Shown here: positions 19,840-30,603 of the stretch, piece by piece
How positions within the stretch are numbered: the stretch's first letter is position 1
Layout: each line of letters begins with the position of its first letter
Source: Cotesia glomerata
Taxonomy: Eukaryota > Arthropoda > Insecta > Hymenoptera > Braconidae
DNA length: 64,000 nt
Direction: 5' to 3'
Assembly (NCBI RefSeq): GCF_020080835.1
Contig: NC_058162.1
Coordinates: forward strand, 23,318,144-23,382,143
Program-made: the position numbers and the translations under genes
The notes under the pieces: model-generated
Told to the model about the DNA's origin: nothing
Databases searched by the model: none
The model's input: only the letters and a program-made list of their open reading frames with translations

Positions 19840-20294
19840 TATACTCAGAAGTATTTAGAATTAATGCCAACACTTGATATGTATTTTTGTTGCAGAAATA
19901 TAATAACGCGTCGTCAGCTTGGATACAATTTCTTCATATCAGATCATACCTAAGAGAAAGAAAAAAAAAGTATACTGTACTACTTTTGGGAATAAAAAAA
20001 GAGCTCATAATTAATGTGCTTACTCACAGGCAGTAAATCACTAAATGTTGATCCAAATGAGAAGTGTTTATCTTGAAAATTATCAGTTTTAGCACTTATA
20101 TTATTTTAGGGTCTATTTATAGAGCTTTGTAATATTTGACTTGGTAGTTTGAATGTTATTAACAGTTTCGAAATGAAAGCACTAATGTAAATAGTAAATA
20201 ACTTATTATTACGTTAGTGATTACGGACACCACTTAGCGCGCGCGCTTAAATAACTTTTGACAGTGAGTTTAAATTCCCCCGCTCAAGGTCACT

Positions 20295-20310
20295 GCGCGC
20301 TATCTGACGG
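20295..20310. promoter_or_regulatory. GCGCGCTATCTGACGG motif upstream of SLC23
   Basis: Its core (GCGCYATCT) resembles the insect CTCF site and recurs upstream of NCBP3, MAPK and the ankyrin/RtcB pair. The motif lies about 600 bases upstream of the SLC23 start in locally GC-rich DNA. Function is inferred. Confidence 0.3.
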
Positions 20311-20592
20311 AAAATTTTTCAAGTTAAGGGTATTTTCAAAATTTTTATTTATACAATTACTTACGTCATAAATAAATTTTAAAATAAAAAAAATTAAGTT
20401 TCTGAAAAAAAAAATATGACTAGCTATTACGGAAACTTTAGTATAGTTCATTAAAAATTTTTTTAAAAAAAGTAATAAAAAATAATAAAATTTTAGAAGA
20501 TAAGGTAAAAGATCCATTTATTGACACTTTTTTATGAAAATCTAAATAAATTGTATAATTTAATTAAATTTTTATAAAAATCTAAATAAAAA

Positions 20593-20804
20593 TAAGGTGA
20601 AAGACCCAATTATTGACACTGGTCTAGTTATTGACACTTACAATTTTATTTTAATTGAAAAAAAAAAACATTTCAACTCTAATAAATTAATAAATATAAT
20701 TTTTGAATTATAAATTTCAAGATAATTGTTTTTTTAATTAGAATAAAATTGCAAGTGTCAAGCAAAACTAGGACATTGTCAATAATTGGGTCTTTTACCT
20801 TATA
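20593..20804. mobile_element. TATTGACAC-family MITE
   Basis: The left end ATAAGGTGAAAGACCCAATT is followed by ATTGACAC; the right end is GTCAATAATTGGGTCTTTTA then CCTTAT. About 210 bases and no frame. A half-copy (GATAAGGTAAAAGATCC) lies just before it at 20500-20545. Other copies are at 36849-37048, 44893-45116 and 60541-61487. Confidence 0.75.
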
Positions 20805-21437
20805 TTTGGTAAGGACGAATTTTTCAAACTGTTTTTTTTTTTAAGTTTTTTCCTGTGTTAATATAAGAGAAATAAAATAATATTTATCTGGTTTTAATAA
20901 AAAAATATTGTTTGAGAAATTGATTCTAAAAAATGGCTGATTTGTAAAAAATTAAATTAAAAATATTTTTTTTTTTAAACAAATTGTATACTAGAAAAAA
21001 TTAAAAATTAAATAATATTAGAAATATTTTAAGAACTTGGTATAACTTTAATGCAATTTATGAATAAATTAAAAATATTGTCTGGAACTTTTTCATCATA
21101 AGCAAAAGAATTTATTTTAAAAAATTTTCAATTGTAATTGTTAATTTTTAATTGATTTTATATAAGTAAATGTATTATTTTACGATTAAAAATTTTTTAA
21201 ATTGTAATATTTATGTTAAATTTTAACATTAACTTTAAAAATAATAATAATAGCAATTATAATTATAATAAATCAATTGTATTTTATAATTTCTTTAATC
21301 CTAAGTCTTTTTGTAATTTTGACAAATACAATTTTATTTTTTAATTTATTAAAATAATTTTACGGAAAACAAAACTTGAAAAATCGACATTAAAAAAAAT
21401 TTTTTTTTTCTATTTCAAATATTAGAACTTAAGTGTA
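20805..21437. other. Non-coding AT-rich DNA
   Basis: No exon, RNA gene or clear repeat border can be supported. Only A/T tracts and short scattered hairpins. Confidence 0.5.
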
Positions 21438-22095
21438 ATAATACTAAAGTTAGCCGACGTTTTTAATTTTTGATTTTTTTTCAATAATTGAATAAGAACA
21501 AAAAAATATTTTATAAAAATTGCCTGACAGTTTTTCAAGTTTTTTATAAATTAAAATTTTTTTTTATTTCTCTGCACTGATAGAAAATTTATGTTGACTC
21601 AAGAGATATTTTCTTGATCTAAGAATTTATTTTGGAAGACAAATGATTATTTTGCATTAAGAATTTCTTGTCTTGATTTAGATTTTCTTGGCTTAAGAGC
21701 TATATTATCTTTAATTGATATATTTAAGTTTTTCAATCAAAATAACATTATCGTTTAAAAAACAAAATAATTCATCAAAGTATATTTCAAAAACTAAATA
21801 GTCTTTAATTGTTATACCAAAAAAAAATTATTTCTTGGAAATAAGTAAATTAATGACTCAAAAAAAAGCCATTCTTAACACAAGTCGGTAACATCTTGAA
21901 TCAATGTTATCGCCTATCTTGAACCAAGAGACAAAAATTCTTGAATGAAATATATCTATATCTAGTTTCAAGAGTTCAAGTTTTGAAGAAAAAAAGTTTC
22001 TTGAATCAAGATTGTTTTTCTATCAATGTGTAATAACTTTTTCAATAGAAAAAAAATTCTAAAAATTTTTAAATGTCGGCTAACTTAATTTTCAT
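21438..22095. mobile_element. GCCGAC-family MITE split by a later insertion
   Basis: The left part, from AATACTAAAGTTAGCCGACG to about 21574, and the right part, about 22029 to ATGTCGGCTAACTTAATTTT, together make one normal copy. The CACTGATAG-family element 21575-22028 interrupts it, so the GCCGAC copy is the older. Confidence 0.7.
21575..22028. mobile_element. CACTGATAG-family MITE nested in a GCCGAC MITE
   Basis: Ends CACTGATAGAAAA and TTTTTCTATCAATG are inverted. The interior repeats TTCTTGA and TCAAG words as in 11735-13042. A two-base duplication (TG) may flank it. Confidence 0.7.
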
Positions 22096-22520
22096 TTATA
22101 TCCCAAGCGGCACAAGTAACTTTTTGGTATTTATAAGATAACAATTTCAGTTAACTTTAAGTAAATTACAAAAGTTAATACAAAACAAACAAAATGAACA
22201 ACTTGAAAAGTTAACTCTATTATGTCATCTTACAGGTGGCGAGATATCGTTAATAATCTAGAATGCTTAATTATTCAGCAAGTTAGAAATAATGTTACTC
22301 TAAAAAATGATAATATTAGTATGACAAATAGTTAACATTTTTTGTATAACTTTTCGAGCATCCATAAAAATGACTAAAGGTTAACTTCCAATCAGTAAAC
22401 CATTACTTGTCCGTTAAATTTTGCAACACATACGCAACTGGTCATGAGATTGAGCCAACTTTAAACTAACAATTTGTTGACATTTTTTTGTTTGTAAACA
22501 TTTAGTTATCTTTTCGTTAA

Positions 22521-23781
22521 GGGGGTATTCTAGTGTAGAGACATGAATTTTAGGTAATTTTTAGTGTCGTAAAAAAAAAGCAATCAATATTTTTACCATA
22601 CATTTTTTTATCAGTTATTTATTAATGTTTCAAGAGTACAGAAAAAAATAAAAAAAAAAAAAAAGTCAAAAATTTAAAAAACTGGCAGCCGATGAAGTGG
22701 GGGGCGTCAAAAAGTTGGCAGATGAGTTTTGACATGATTTCAACCCTCCTAGTTATCTGAAATAAAAAAATAAAAAAGATTATTAATCTGCAATGATGTC
22801 GCAAGAATCAGAACTAGCGATGAAAGAAAAAAAAATTTTTTGACAAAATGGCGACTGTTTGAAAAAAAGACGATTTTTTTTACCATTTTTTTGAGTTTCT
22901 CGAATTTTTAAAAAATAGTCAAAATTGAAATTTGGGGATGAGGCTAGTTCCAATTCTTAAGAGGTCTATAAAGAAGATTCTCTGAAAATTTCAAGTAAAT
23001 CGGTCCAGTAGAACTCGAGAAATCGTGACAAATATATTGAAAAAGTCTGTTCTGAGAAAAACGCATTTAAAGTTTCGCGTAAAGTTTTTCGCTGTCAAAG
23101 TCATGAAATGATATATTATACTTACTTTTATTCAATCTGCCATTCCTGCTTCATACATCAGACCTTCTTCTACTTCAAAAAAACTATTTTCTGCGTTTCT
23201 CTCTTCCAATCGAGCAGTTCTGGCCTCCTTTGAAGCGTTGGATGTACGTATTTCGGAGCGTTCAATCCGGGCGTTGTCTCGTCTCACAGCAAATGAATGA
23301 GCTTCCGGCCCAATTTTCATTCCCATAAGGGTCATCATTTTTAAAATTGGAATGAAACCTTCATTAAAAATGCAAATAGCGAGAAATGTTGCTATTTCAA
23401 TTATCTTAGGTCCAGAATGAATATGTTTCGGCGCGAAAGTCCAAATCAACGAGTTTAGAGACTCATTGTTGTTTTGAGTTTCAGAACCTAAACATCGAGT
23501 TAATAATTCCTCTGATGATAAACTGTCATAAATTGGTGGACAAAAAGTGGACAAAAGGTTTAACTGAGAAATATAGATTCAGATAGACGGAGAATCCCTA
23601 ATGTCTTTTGTTCGACTAGACCCAACCGAACCAGTTTGGAGGCCGGGTCAGTAAAATGTCTATAGCTCCGAAAATAATTTAAATTTTCAAAAATCCTCTC
23701 GTAGACATATTCTTAAATAGTTAAACTTTGAAAATATAAAAAAAAATCGATTTTTTTGAAATTCTACACTAGAATACCCAC
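22521..23781 (-). mobile_element. TTAA-flanked Kolobok-like transposon, internally deleted
   Basis: The ends GGGGGTATTCTAGTGTAGA and TCTACACTAGAATACCCAC are inverted, with TTAA directly outside both (22517-22520 and 23782-23785). TTAA duplication together with a transposase of the Mutator-like domain type points to the Kolobok superfamily (inference). Only the terminal transposase exon remains, and upstream coding exons are absent. The non-autonomous sister copy is at 34881-35917. Confidence 0.75.
23132..23563 (-). pseudogene. Transposase C-terminal exon (Kolobok/Mutator-like)
   Basis: An open frame of about 143 codons runs to a stop at 23132 and is preceded by a good acceptor (TTTCTCAG ending at 23564), so it is the last exon of a spliced gene. 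The pattern NNNESLNSLIW, then the PKHIHSG motif, IATFLAICIFNEGF, and a charged tail with KEARTARLEERN is what I know from Mutator-like/Kolobok transposases in insect genomes. This segment would hold the last catalytic acidic residue region. The first 75% of the protein is missing inside the transposon ends, and stops occur immediately upstream of the acceptor, so it is a remnant. Confidence 0.7.
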
Positions 23782-23905
23782 TTAACAAGTAAAATCTTTT
23801 GCTCCATAAGTCGTATACAAGAACGCGTGCAGTCTCTTACAAGTTTAGCTAATGTCCCGACTACATCAATTATACTCAGTATATTCAGTGCATTTCTAAG
23901 TCTGG

Positions 23906-24195
23906 ATGCAGATTTTTTTCATTAATTGGCGAAGATTAAGTGAAAATAACATCGACAAAGGCAAGTAAATATAAATATATATATTGATATTTTTATATTG
24001 CGTAGTGTTCAAATGATTTTAATTGTCCAACTCCGTTAATTATTTCAACAGAGTTTTTGGTGGAAAAGTACGGAGAAAAGTAAGGATAAAGTACAAGATC
24101 GTATTAAAGAATGGTTTCAGAGAGGAAGTGATCGCTTAAAAGCTGAACAGAAAATTAAAGAACCCGAACACCCCAAAGAGTCGACAAAGATTTGA
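23906..24195 (+). CDS. Candidate two-exon small protein, 66 residues
   Basis: ATG at 23906 opens a 59-base exon (to 23964, donor GTAAAT). An 89-base intron ends at CAACAGAG (24053), and the second exon, 24054-24195, ends in TGA. The product starts MQIFFINWRRLSENN and continues FWWKSTEKSKDKVQDRIKEW, with a lysine/glutamate-rich amphipathic helix. It has no signal peptide and no domain I recognise. Using the neighbouring AG (24051) changes the frame and gives a shorter, unconvincing tail. It lies inside the 3.1-kb TIR element, so it may be captured or transposon-borne. It could also be chance. Confidence 0.35.
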
Positions 24196-24609
24196 GTATT
24201 TATCATTTTAATACTAATAATTTTAGTAAATTTGGTTTTTCCTAATTATAATAATATTTAAAATTGTAATATGTTTGAATAGTGGTCTAAAGTAAAAAAA
24301 AAAAAATATAATTTTAGACTCTTCTTTTTACAATTATAATGAAAAAATTGCAATACATTGTTGTGAGCAAAGAAATGTTTTGAAAAACATAGTTTTTTTA
24401 GAATGAATATCAAATAATTATAATGTTAAGGCTTGTTTTCTTTACTTTAAATTAAAAAATTTAATAGTCATTACATTAAGATAAAGAAATTCAGATTTGT
24501 AAATATCAAAGTTATGTACTTTTTATGTTCATTAAAAATTTTAAATGTCTTGTAAAATGTTATTAGTATTCATTTGTAACAGTATTATAACTGATTGAAT
24601 ACAGGTGAA

Positions 24610-24797
24610 AAATTTATGGTATGCATATGAACAAATTGTACTGTGGAATTTGTATTAAATATAAATATTTACGGTTCATTTTTTTATGTTTTTGTGTTAA
24701 AAATTTTGTAACACGAAATATAAAAAAAATGAACTATAAGTATTTATGTCTAATACAAATTTTGCAGTACAATTTGTTCATATTCGTATCATAAATT
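24610..24797. mobile_element. Hairpin element of about 190 bp
   Basis: AATTTATGGTATGCATATGA, then ACAAATTGTACTG and TTTGTATTA, are mirrored by TAATACAAA, CAGTACAATTTGTTCATAT and ATCATAAATTT. The arms are about 85 bases and the loop is A/T. It could be a MITE or an internal feature of the 3.1-kb element. Confidence 0.5.
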
Positions 24798-25237
24798 TTT
24801 TAACGTATATACAGTATCCCTCAATAATAACGTTAACTAATACTCATCTATTGGGTAACTTTTCTATAATTAAAAGTTATCATTTTTCAACTATAATATT
24901 AACAAAAATTTATTCATTTTCGCAACAAAAAGATAACATTTTGTTTTCTAAAAGTGAACCTTCTGTTATCTTAAATATTATATTTTGTTATCATTTTTAC
25001 TTAACATTTTTTTAACGTAAATATGCTATCAATTTTTTACTTTTTGAGATAACTTCTTATAAGGACATTAAGGATACATTTCGGTAGAAAATTTGTCAAC
25101 TTGTTGAAAGTGGAGATTGTTGGCATCTAACTTTTTTTAGATAACTTTTTGATGTTATTAAGTTGCCAGTGTGCCGCTTGGGATTGTAAAAATATTCAAA
25201 ATATTTTTAAGATTTAAATTTCCCGCGCTGAGCACCA

Positions 25238-25253
25238 GCGCGCTATCTGGCGG
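25238..25253. promoter_or_regulatory. GCGCGCTATCTGGCGG motif upstream of NCBP3
   Basis: It lies about 150 bases upstream of the start codon. The surrounding block (TTTAAATT, CCCGC, GCGCGCTATCTG.CGG, AAAATT) is nearly the same as that at 20272-20315 upstream of SLC23. A CTCF-like or core-promoter role is inferred. Confidence 0.35.
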
Positions 25254-25403
25254 TAAAATTAAAAACCTTACACAAAAAAAAACATGTAATTATTAACCTT
25301 AAAATTAACACCCGAAAATAAATTAGTAAACAAATAAATGAGGAGTTAAAAAAGATAGTAATTGTAAATATTAATATTCAACAATAATAAAATAGTGTTA
25401 AAA

Positions 25404-28400
25404 ATGGCCGAAGTTTCCGGGCCGATGGACACAGACTCCTATACTGAAGCCTCAGACGATGTAAACACAGATTTAGATACTCTAATACAAAAACGTAATT
25501 TATTAGCTGACAATTTAACAGTGGTAAGTTTTACAAACTATTATTATTTTTTCTAATTTATTAATTTTTTATTTCCTAAATTTCTTAAAAAAAAAAAATT
25601 ATTTTTTTATTAAAATAATTTTATTTATCCCAGCAACCTAGATATGAAAATAAAGGCGGCGCATTTACGACCGGGATAGACATATTCAGCAAAGAGGAGC
25701 AGCAAAAGCTAGAAGAGCGCGCGAAGCGCTTCGGAATGAAAGAAAATGCCCGTCAACTGGACGTAGAGGACGAGGAAGAATTATACGAGAGCATGGGAGT
25801 CTCCGAGAGTGACGAGAGCGCCAAGTACACGAGGTTCAACACTTTGCACATGCGAGGTACGGATAACATGAGTACACAAGACGTGTTTGATTACTTTAAG
25901 GACTACGCGCCAGCTTCAATCGAGTGGATCAACGACATTTCTTGCAACGTCGTCTGGCTGGACAAAATTTCAGCCGCCAGGGCGCTGATAGGCTTATCCA
26001 AGCGCATAACCTCCAAGGAGCCAGTCAAGGAAGAGGACGACGCGATGGAGGGCCTTGAAAAGAAGCCTGCGGTTAGTATCAAGGACATTGATTTTCCTCT
26101 GCCTCCAGGAATCTGGAGAAAAGGCGTAGAGTGCGCAAAATCCAAGACAGTGCTGCTGAGGTTCGCTACTACGTCGGATAAGAAGCCCGCGAATGCTGAA
26201 AAAATGAGTGAGTATTATAAAAAACACGGGAACCCTAATTATGGCGGGATTAAGGGGATCTTGACCCAGTCCAGGAAGCGGAAGTACAGAGACGTCAATT
26301 GGCAGGAAGAAGAGAAGGAATCTGTTAAGGAGGGGTTCAAAAATCCCTGGGGTTCTTTGTCGGAAGCTTGGGGAAGTAACGACCCGGTTGAAGTTTATCA
26401 GCGCGAGCGACCTCTGTTGGAAAGAACCGGAATTAAGGAACGGTTGGGAGTCAGAGCGAAGGAACAACTGATAGAAGGAACGGAGAGGGAGGGTAAGGTT
26501 AAAAGCAAGGTTATGAATATAAACATGGCGCAGAATGTTGACGATAAAAGTGAAGACAGCGTTAGTCAGAGCGACAGCGACAGTGATGATGGCTGGAATA
26601 AGAGGAACAAGGTTCTTAGGATGAGGATGCACGCTGATGATGAGGAGGAGAAGGTTCAGAAGAAAAGGCTCACGCAAATGAAGCTCAAGATGCAGGACAA
26701 GGTTCAAGGAACTGATTTGAGATCCAGGTTAGGAAGGGGAAAACCTGCGGTTTATCATGAGCCTATTAGAGTTACTGTTACTAATTTGGAGTATGGGAAG
26801 AATTTGCGTTTGGAGGAGGAGGAAGAGGAAGAAGAACAAGAGGAGGAGGAGGAGGAGGAGGTGGTTGAGGAGGTGGAAGATAATGAAGAAGAGGAGGAGG
26901 AGGATAAGGAAGAAGGAGAGTGGGAAGACGAGGAACCGGTGCAGGAACCTGAGGAATCGGATTCTGAAAGCAGCGACGTCTCGGAGAAGGAAGTTCAAGG
27001 TCCTAAGGGGAGTGTTATTAAGGTTATTACGCGGCCGAAACCTAGAGTTGCTTCTACTGTTTGGGCTAGATTGAATAATGAAGAGAAGAATAGTTCTGAA
27101 AGGTAATTTTGATTTTTTATTTGGTAATAAAAAATTTGAATAAATGATTTTTTAACATTAGGTGATTTAATAGTTACTAGCAATCTTGGAGTCACTACGT
27201 GACTTGTGAATTATAAATAAATAAAATTTTGCTTTATTAAATTATGACTTTTGTTAAATTGCACTGTACTTTTTTAACTATTGACGTTTGTGAAGATATA
27301 AGCTCATCCCGATGTTACACTCATCAAGAGCTTTCATTTGAGTACCCACATGCATTTTGATATATTTTCCATATATACATATATATAATATATATAAATA
27401 TATGAAAAATTGATGTGGGTAGTCAAATGAAAGGTCTTGATGGGCGTAACATCGGGATGAGTTTATATCTTTAAAAATATCAATAGTTCACAAGATACAA
27501 GGTCGTTTGTTAATTATGTTGAATAGCACCGTAATTTCTTAACTATTGACATTTTTGAAGATATGAGCTCATTCCGATGTTATCCTTATCAAGAGCTTTC
27601 ATTTGAGTACTCACATGAATTTTCATATATTTTTCATATATACATATATATTAGGGTGGCGCAAAAAAACCGACTATTTTTTTTTTTTCAATCTCGAGTG
27701 AAAAAATGTTAGTTTTTGATGTTTTAAGAGCTCTCTCCAAAGAACAGGTTAAAAAAAAATTTTTAAGATGTCGCTCCAAATTTTTTTAAATTTCAAAAAT
27801 CGTCAAAAATCGAATTTTTTTTTTTTTTAATTTTTTTTCTCGTTACGGTATAATTTTATAGACTAAAAAAAAATAAGTTTCTAAAAATTTCAGTTCAAAA
27901 TTTGAATTTTGAAAGGTCGCTCATAATTTTTTTCAATTTATTAGTGCATTAGTTTAGATTTTTTCGAGCGACCTTTTACTATTCAAATTAAAATTCCATG
28001 CATTTTTTTTTTTTTATTTAGTACAATAATCGATAAAAATACATCACGAGATGAACTAAAAATCAAGCACAACTTTTAAAATATCATTTTTTTTTAATTT
28101 AACAATTTTATTTAATCAACTGCCAGGCGTGGGTTCGAATCCCAAGCTGGTCTTAGAAACCAGCTTGGTTGAGATTTGTCCTTGCCGCGTAGGTTAAGAT
28201 TTTTTCAAACCAAAAAGACCCCAACGTACCACTCCCAACACTTAAAGTCGGCGATATGACTAATTGAAGAAAAAAAAAAAAAAAAATTATGAGCGACCTT
28301 TCAAAATTTAAATTTTGAACTGAAACTTTCAGAAACTTATTTTTTTTGGTCTATAAAATTATACCGTAACGAGAAAAAAAATTAAAAAAAAAAAAATTCG

Positions 28401-28545
28401 ATTTTTGAAATTTTAAAAAATTTGGAGTGACCTCTTAAAAATTTTTTGTTAAGCTGTCCTTTGGTGAGGGCTCTTAAAACATCAAAAACTAACATTTTTT
28501 CATTCGAGTCTCAAAAAAAAAAGTAGTCGGTTTTTTTGCGCCACC

Positions 28546-28597
<52 letters not shown>

Positions 28598-30603
28598 GGA
28601 AAAGCATTATTAGGGGCGTTAGTACAGTCCATTGGATTCGTTTATTCAATTATTTATTAATTTAGAATAATTAAAATATAACACTGATCTAAATTTTGAA
28701 ATATAATGTACGCTAACTTGTATAAACAATACTACGATTAATTATCCAAATATAATTAATATACAAGGTAAAAGCGCCGGGGAATGAGACCGAGAACGAA
28801 TCCGGAGTCAGCAGGATATATTCGATGTCTTTACTTGATCAATGCTCAACGAGAACTATTCGTCTCAGTACTCTAAGTACTTCTTCTCTCAAAAAATATT
28901 TCGACAGCCCTCATTGTCTGTCGATATCTTTAACTGTATACTTTTTACTTCTATCCTGTGACCTCGGCTACGTTTGGTGACCATTGTCACTCCGGACTCA
29001 AGCCCATCGCCATAACCATAAAAATTATAATCGGCTTAAGTTATAAATAATTATTAAATATTCTATGCTTTACAATTTTGCTTAAAACTAACAGACAAAC
29101 TAAAATATTGGGAATTTCCCTATCTCTAGGAAAACCCAGCTCGATATTATCTCCGACATATATATATATATATAAAATATATAAAAATTGATGTGGGTAC
29201 TCAAATGAAAGGTCTTGATTAGTGTAACATTGGGAAAAGCTTATATCTTTAAAAAATGTCAATAGTTCACAAAATACAAGGTCATTTCTTAATTATGTAT
29301 CTAGAGATCAAGCATTTTCGAATGCAGCCTAAATACTTATACACTGGCCACAAAATTTTTCTTATTCTCTTAATAATATAGATTAATAGTTAATCCATCC
29401 TTTATTAAATAAAACTTATTAATAGTTAATAAATATTTTTTAATAGTTAAAAATATTTATTAATTGTTAATAAACATTTGTTTAGAATCTTGAATAAAAA
29501 TTGAGGATAAAAATTAAACTTTGACACTTTTTATAACTCAATAGCTTCAATAGAAAATTCTATTAGATCAGAATCATCAATAATTTTCTAATAAAAAAAT
29601 TGAAGAAATCAAATGAATCTAAAAAGTATATAAAAAAAAAAATAAAAATTATTAGTGAATTTTATCTTTATTATAAAAAGTTATGGATTATTTGTTTATG
29701 AATCTTCACATTGCACTGTAAACAATAAGATGTATTCACTCTTAAAAAATTAATTAAATGTTAAGAAATATTTTTTAGCTATTACTAAACATTTATAAAT
29801 AGTTAAAAAATATTTATCAACATTTAACAAATTATTTATTAAACACAATTTATTGTTATTGATAATAAATTATTGCTATCAGTTAATAAATATTTATCAA
29901 TTGTTAAAAAAATTTGTTCAAACTCTTGAATAAAGAGTGAGGATAAAAATTAAACTTTGACACTTTTTATAATTCAATAGCTTCAATTGAAAATTCCATT
30001 AGATTAGAGTCATTAATATTTTTTTAATAAAAAAAATAGAAGAAATAAAATAAATTATAAGAATATTAATTAAAAAAAAAAAATGAAAATTATGAATGTT
30101 TCTTATCTTTATTATAAAAAGCTATGAGATTATTTTATTACGAATGATCTTTACATCGCATCGTAAATAATTAGATTCTTTCATTCCAAAAAAATTCATT
30201 AATTATTAATAAATATTTTTCAACTAATAATAAATATTTCTTCACAATTAATAAATGTACTTTTCTTCCAAAAAAAAAATTTATTAATAAATAAAAAAAT
30301 ATTTAGTTACATTTTATAAATGAACAAATTGTCTCTCAATAAATTAATTTATCAACAGTTAATAAATTTTCTATCGTTGTAAATTGAGATTAGACTATAA
30401 AAAGTAAAATAGGTAATTTTTGTTAAATTATTGTAATAAATTTTCCAATACTACTTATATTAAATAAATCTAATTACAGGAATGAAGTGAAAAGTGTAAA
30501 AGGTGACCTTAGATCTCGGCTGGGATTCCACAACAGAGGAAGATCTCCCCTGAGAATAGAGGTGAAAAACGACAAGTACGCTGAAGAAAGTGACTCGGAA
30601 TAA
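25404..30603 (+). CDS. NCBP3: Nuclear cap-binding protein subunit 3
   Basis: Three coding exons, 25404-25523 (phase 0), 25634-27102 and 30480-30603, splice in frame to about 570 residues (human about 620). NCBP3 binds the 7-methylguanosine cap with NCBP1 as an alternative cap-binding complex in mRNA export. The diagnostic region follows exon 1: YENKGGAFTTGIDIFSKEEQ, then RFNTLHMRGTDNMSTQDVF, then YFKDYAPASIEWINDISCNV and VWLDKISAARAL, the RRM-like cap-binding fold. The human WLDD motif is WIND here (residues 138-141). Downstream come a W-rich conserved patch (FKNPWGSLSEAWGS), an acidic Glu-only-like run (about 26810-26930) and a basic C-terminus (GDLRSRLGFHNRGRSPLRIE), also typical of the family. 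Intron 2 is 3.4 kb of nested transposons. Convergent with the MAP kinase gene. Confidence 0.93.
27276..27488. repeat. Palindromic repeat, copy 1
   Basis: AACTATTGACGTTTGTGAAG ... CATCCCGATGTTAC ... TTTGAGTACCCACAT is mirrored by ATGTGGGTAGTCAAA ... GTAACATCGGGATG ... CAATAGTT. It repeats in tandem immediately downstream (27541 onwards), where copy 2 is interrupted by further insertions. Confidence 0.65.
27654..28546. mobile_element. GGGTGGCGC-family element carrying a SINE-like insert
   Basis: GGGTGGCGCAAAAAAACCGA starts it and TCGGTTTTTTTGCGCCACCC ends it, with TA at both borders. The arms pair for about 300 bases (GATGTTTTAAGAGCTCTCTC block and partner). A centrally placed segment (about 28070-28275) is not palindromic. 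It holds a tRNA B-box-like GGGTTCGAATCCCA (28132-28145) and a non-tRNA tail, as in tRNA-derived SINEs. Sister copy at 52064-52670. Confidence 0.75.
28547..28593. repeat. (TA)n microsatellite
   Basis: About 23 TA units between the GGGTGGCGC element and the LTR candidate. Both insertions probably targeted it. Confidence 0.9.
28594..29158. mobile_element. Probable solo LTR
   Basis: 565 bases start TGTCGGAAAAGC and end TCTCCGACA, so the ends are TG...CA with inverted TGTCGGA / TCCGACA as in LTRs. It is markedly more GC-rich than its surroundings and has no protein frame. It is flanked by (TA)n on both sides, which hides any target duplication. No second LTR, primer-binding site or pol sequence lies nearby. 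Confidence 0.5.
29330..30479. other. AT-rich intron sequence with an imperfect 440-bp direct repeat
   Basis: The NCBP3 intron continues. The block TCTTGAATAAA.A.TGAGGATA with AATTAAACTTTGACACTTTT occurs at about 29488 and again at about 29930, followed both times by AATAGCTTCAAT and a run of TTATTAATA words. It looks like a diverged tandem duplication. No coding potential. Confidence 0.45.

Larger units (their letters stand above)
22101..25183. mobile_element. 3.1-kb element with TCCCAAGCGGCAC ends
   Basis: TCCCAAGCGGCAC at 22101-22113 is repeated inverted as GTGCCGCTTGGGA at 25171-25183. Both subterminal regions are rich in GTTAACTT / ATAACTTTT words, as in DNA transposons whose transposase binds subterminal repeats. 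It now contains a Kolobok-like element (22521-23781), a candidate small two-exon gene (23906-24195) and a hairpin (24610-24797). No transposase frame of its own is visible. Confidence 0.5.
27541..29267. repeat. Palindromic repeat, copy 2, split by two insertions
   Basis: The left arm 27541-27650 and right arm 29159-29267 match copy 1 (27276-27488). Between them are a GGGTGGCGC-family element (27654-28546), a (TA)n run (28547-28593) and a solo-LTR candidate (28594-29158), all placed in the AT loop of the palindrome. Confidence 0.6.

Noticed and set aside
25994..26707. 237-codon minus-strand frame across NCBP3
   Set aside because: Antisense shadow of the NCBP3 exon; no own motifs.
28125..28150. 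Separate tRNA gene at the B-box GGGTTCGAATCCCA
   Set aside because: No D arm or anticodon arm upstream; better explained as a SINE-like fragment in the core of a foldback element.
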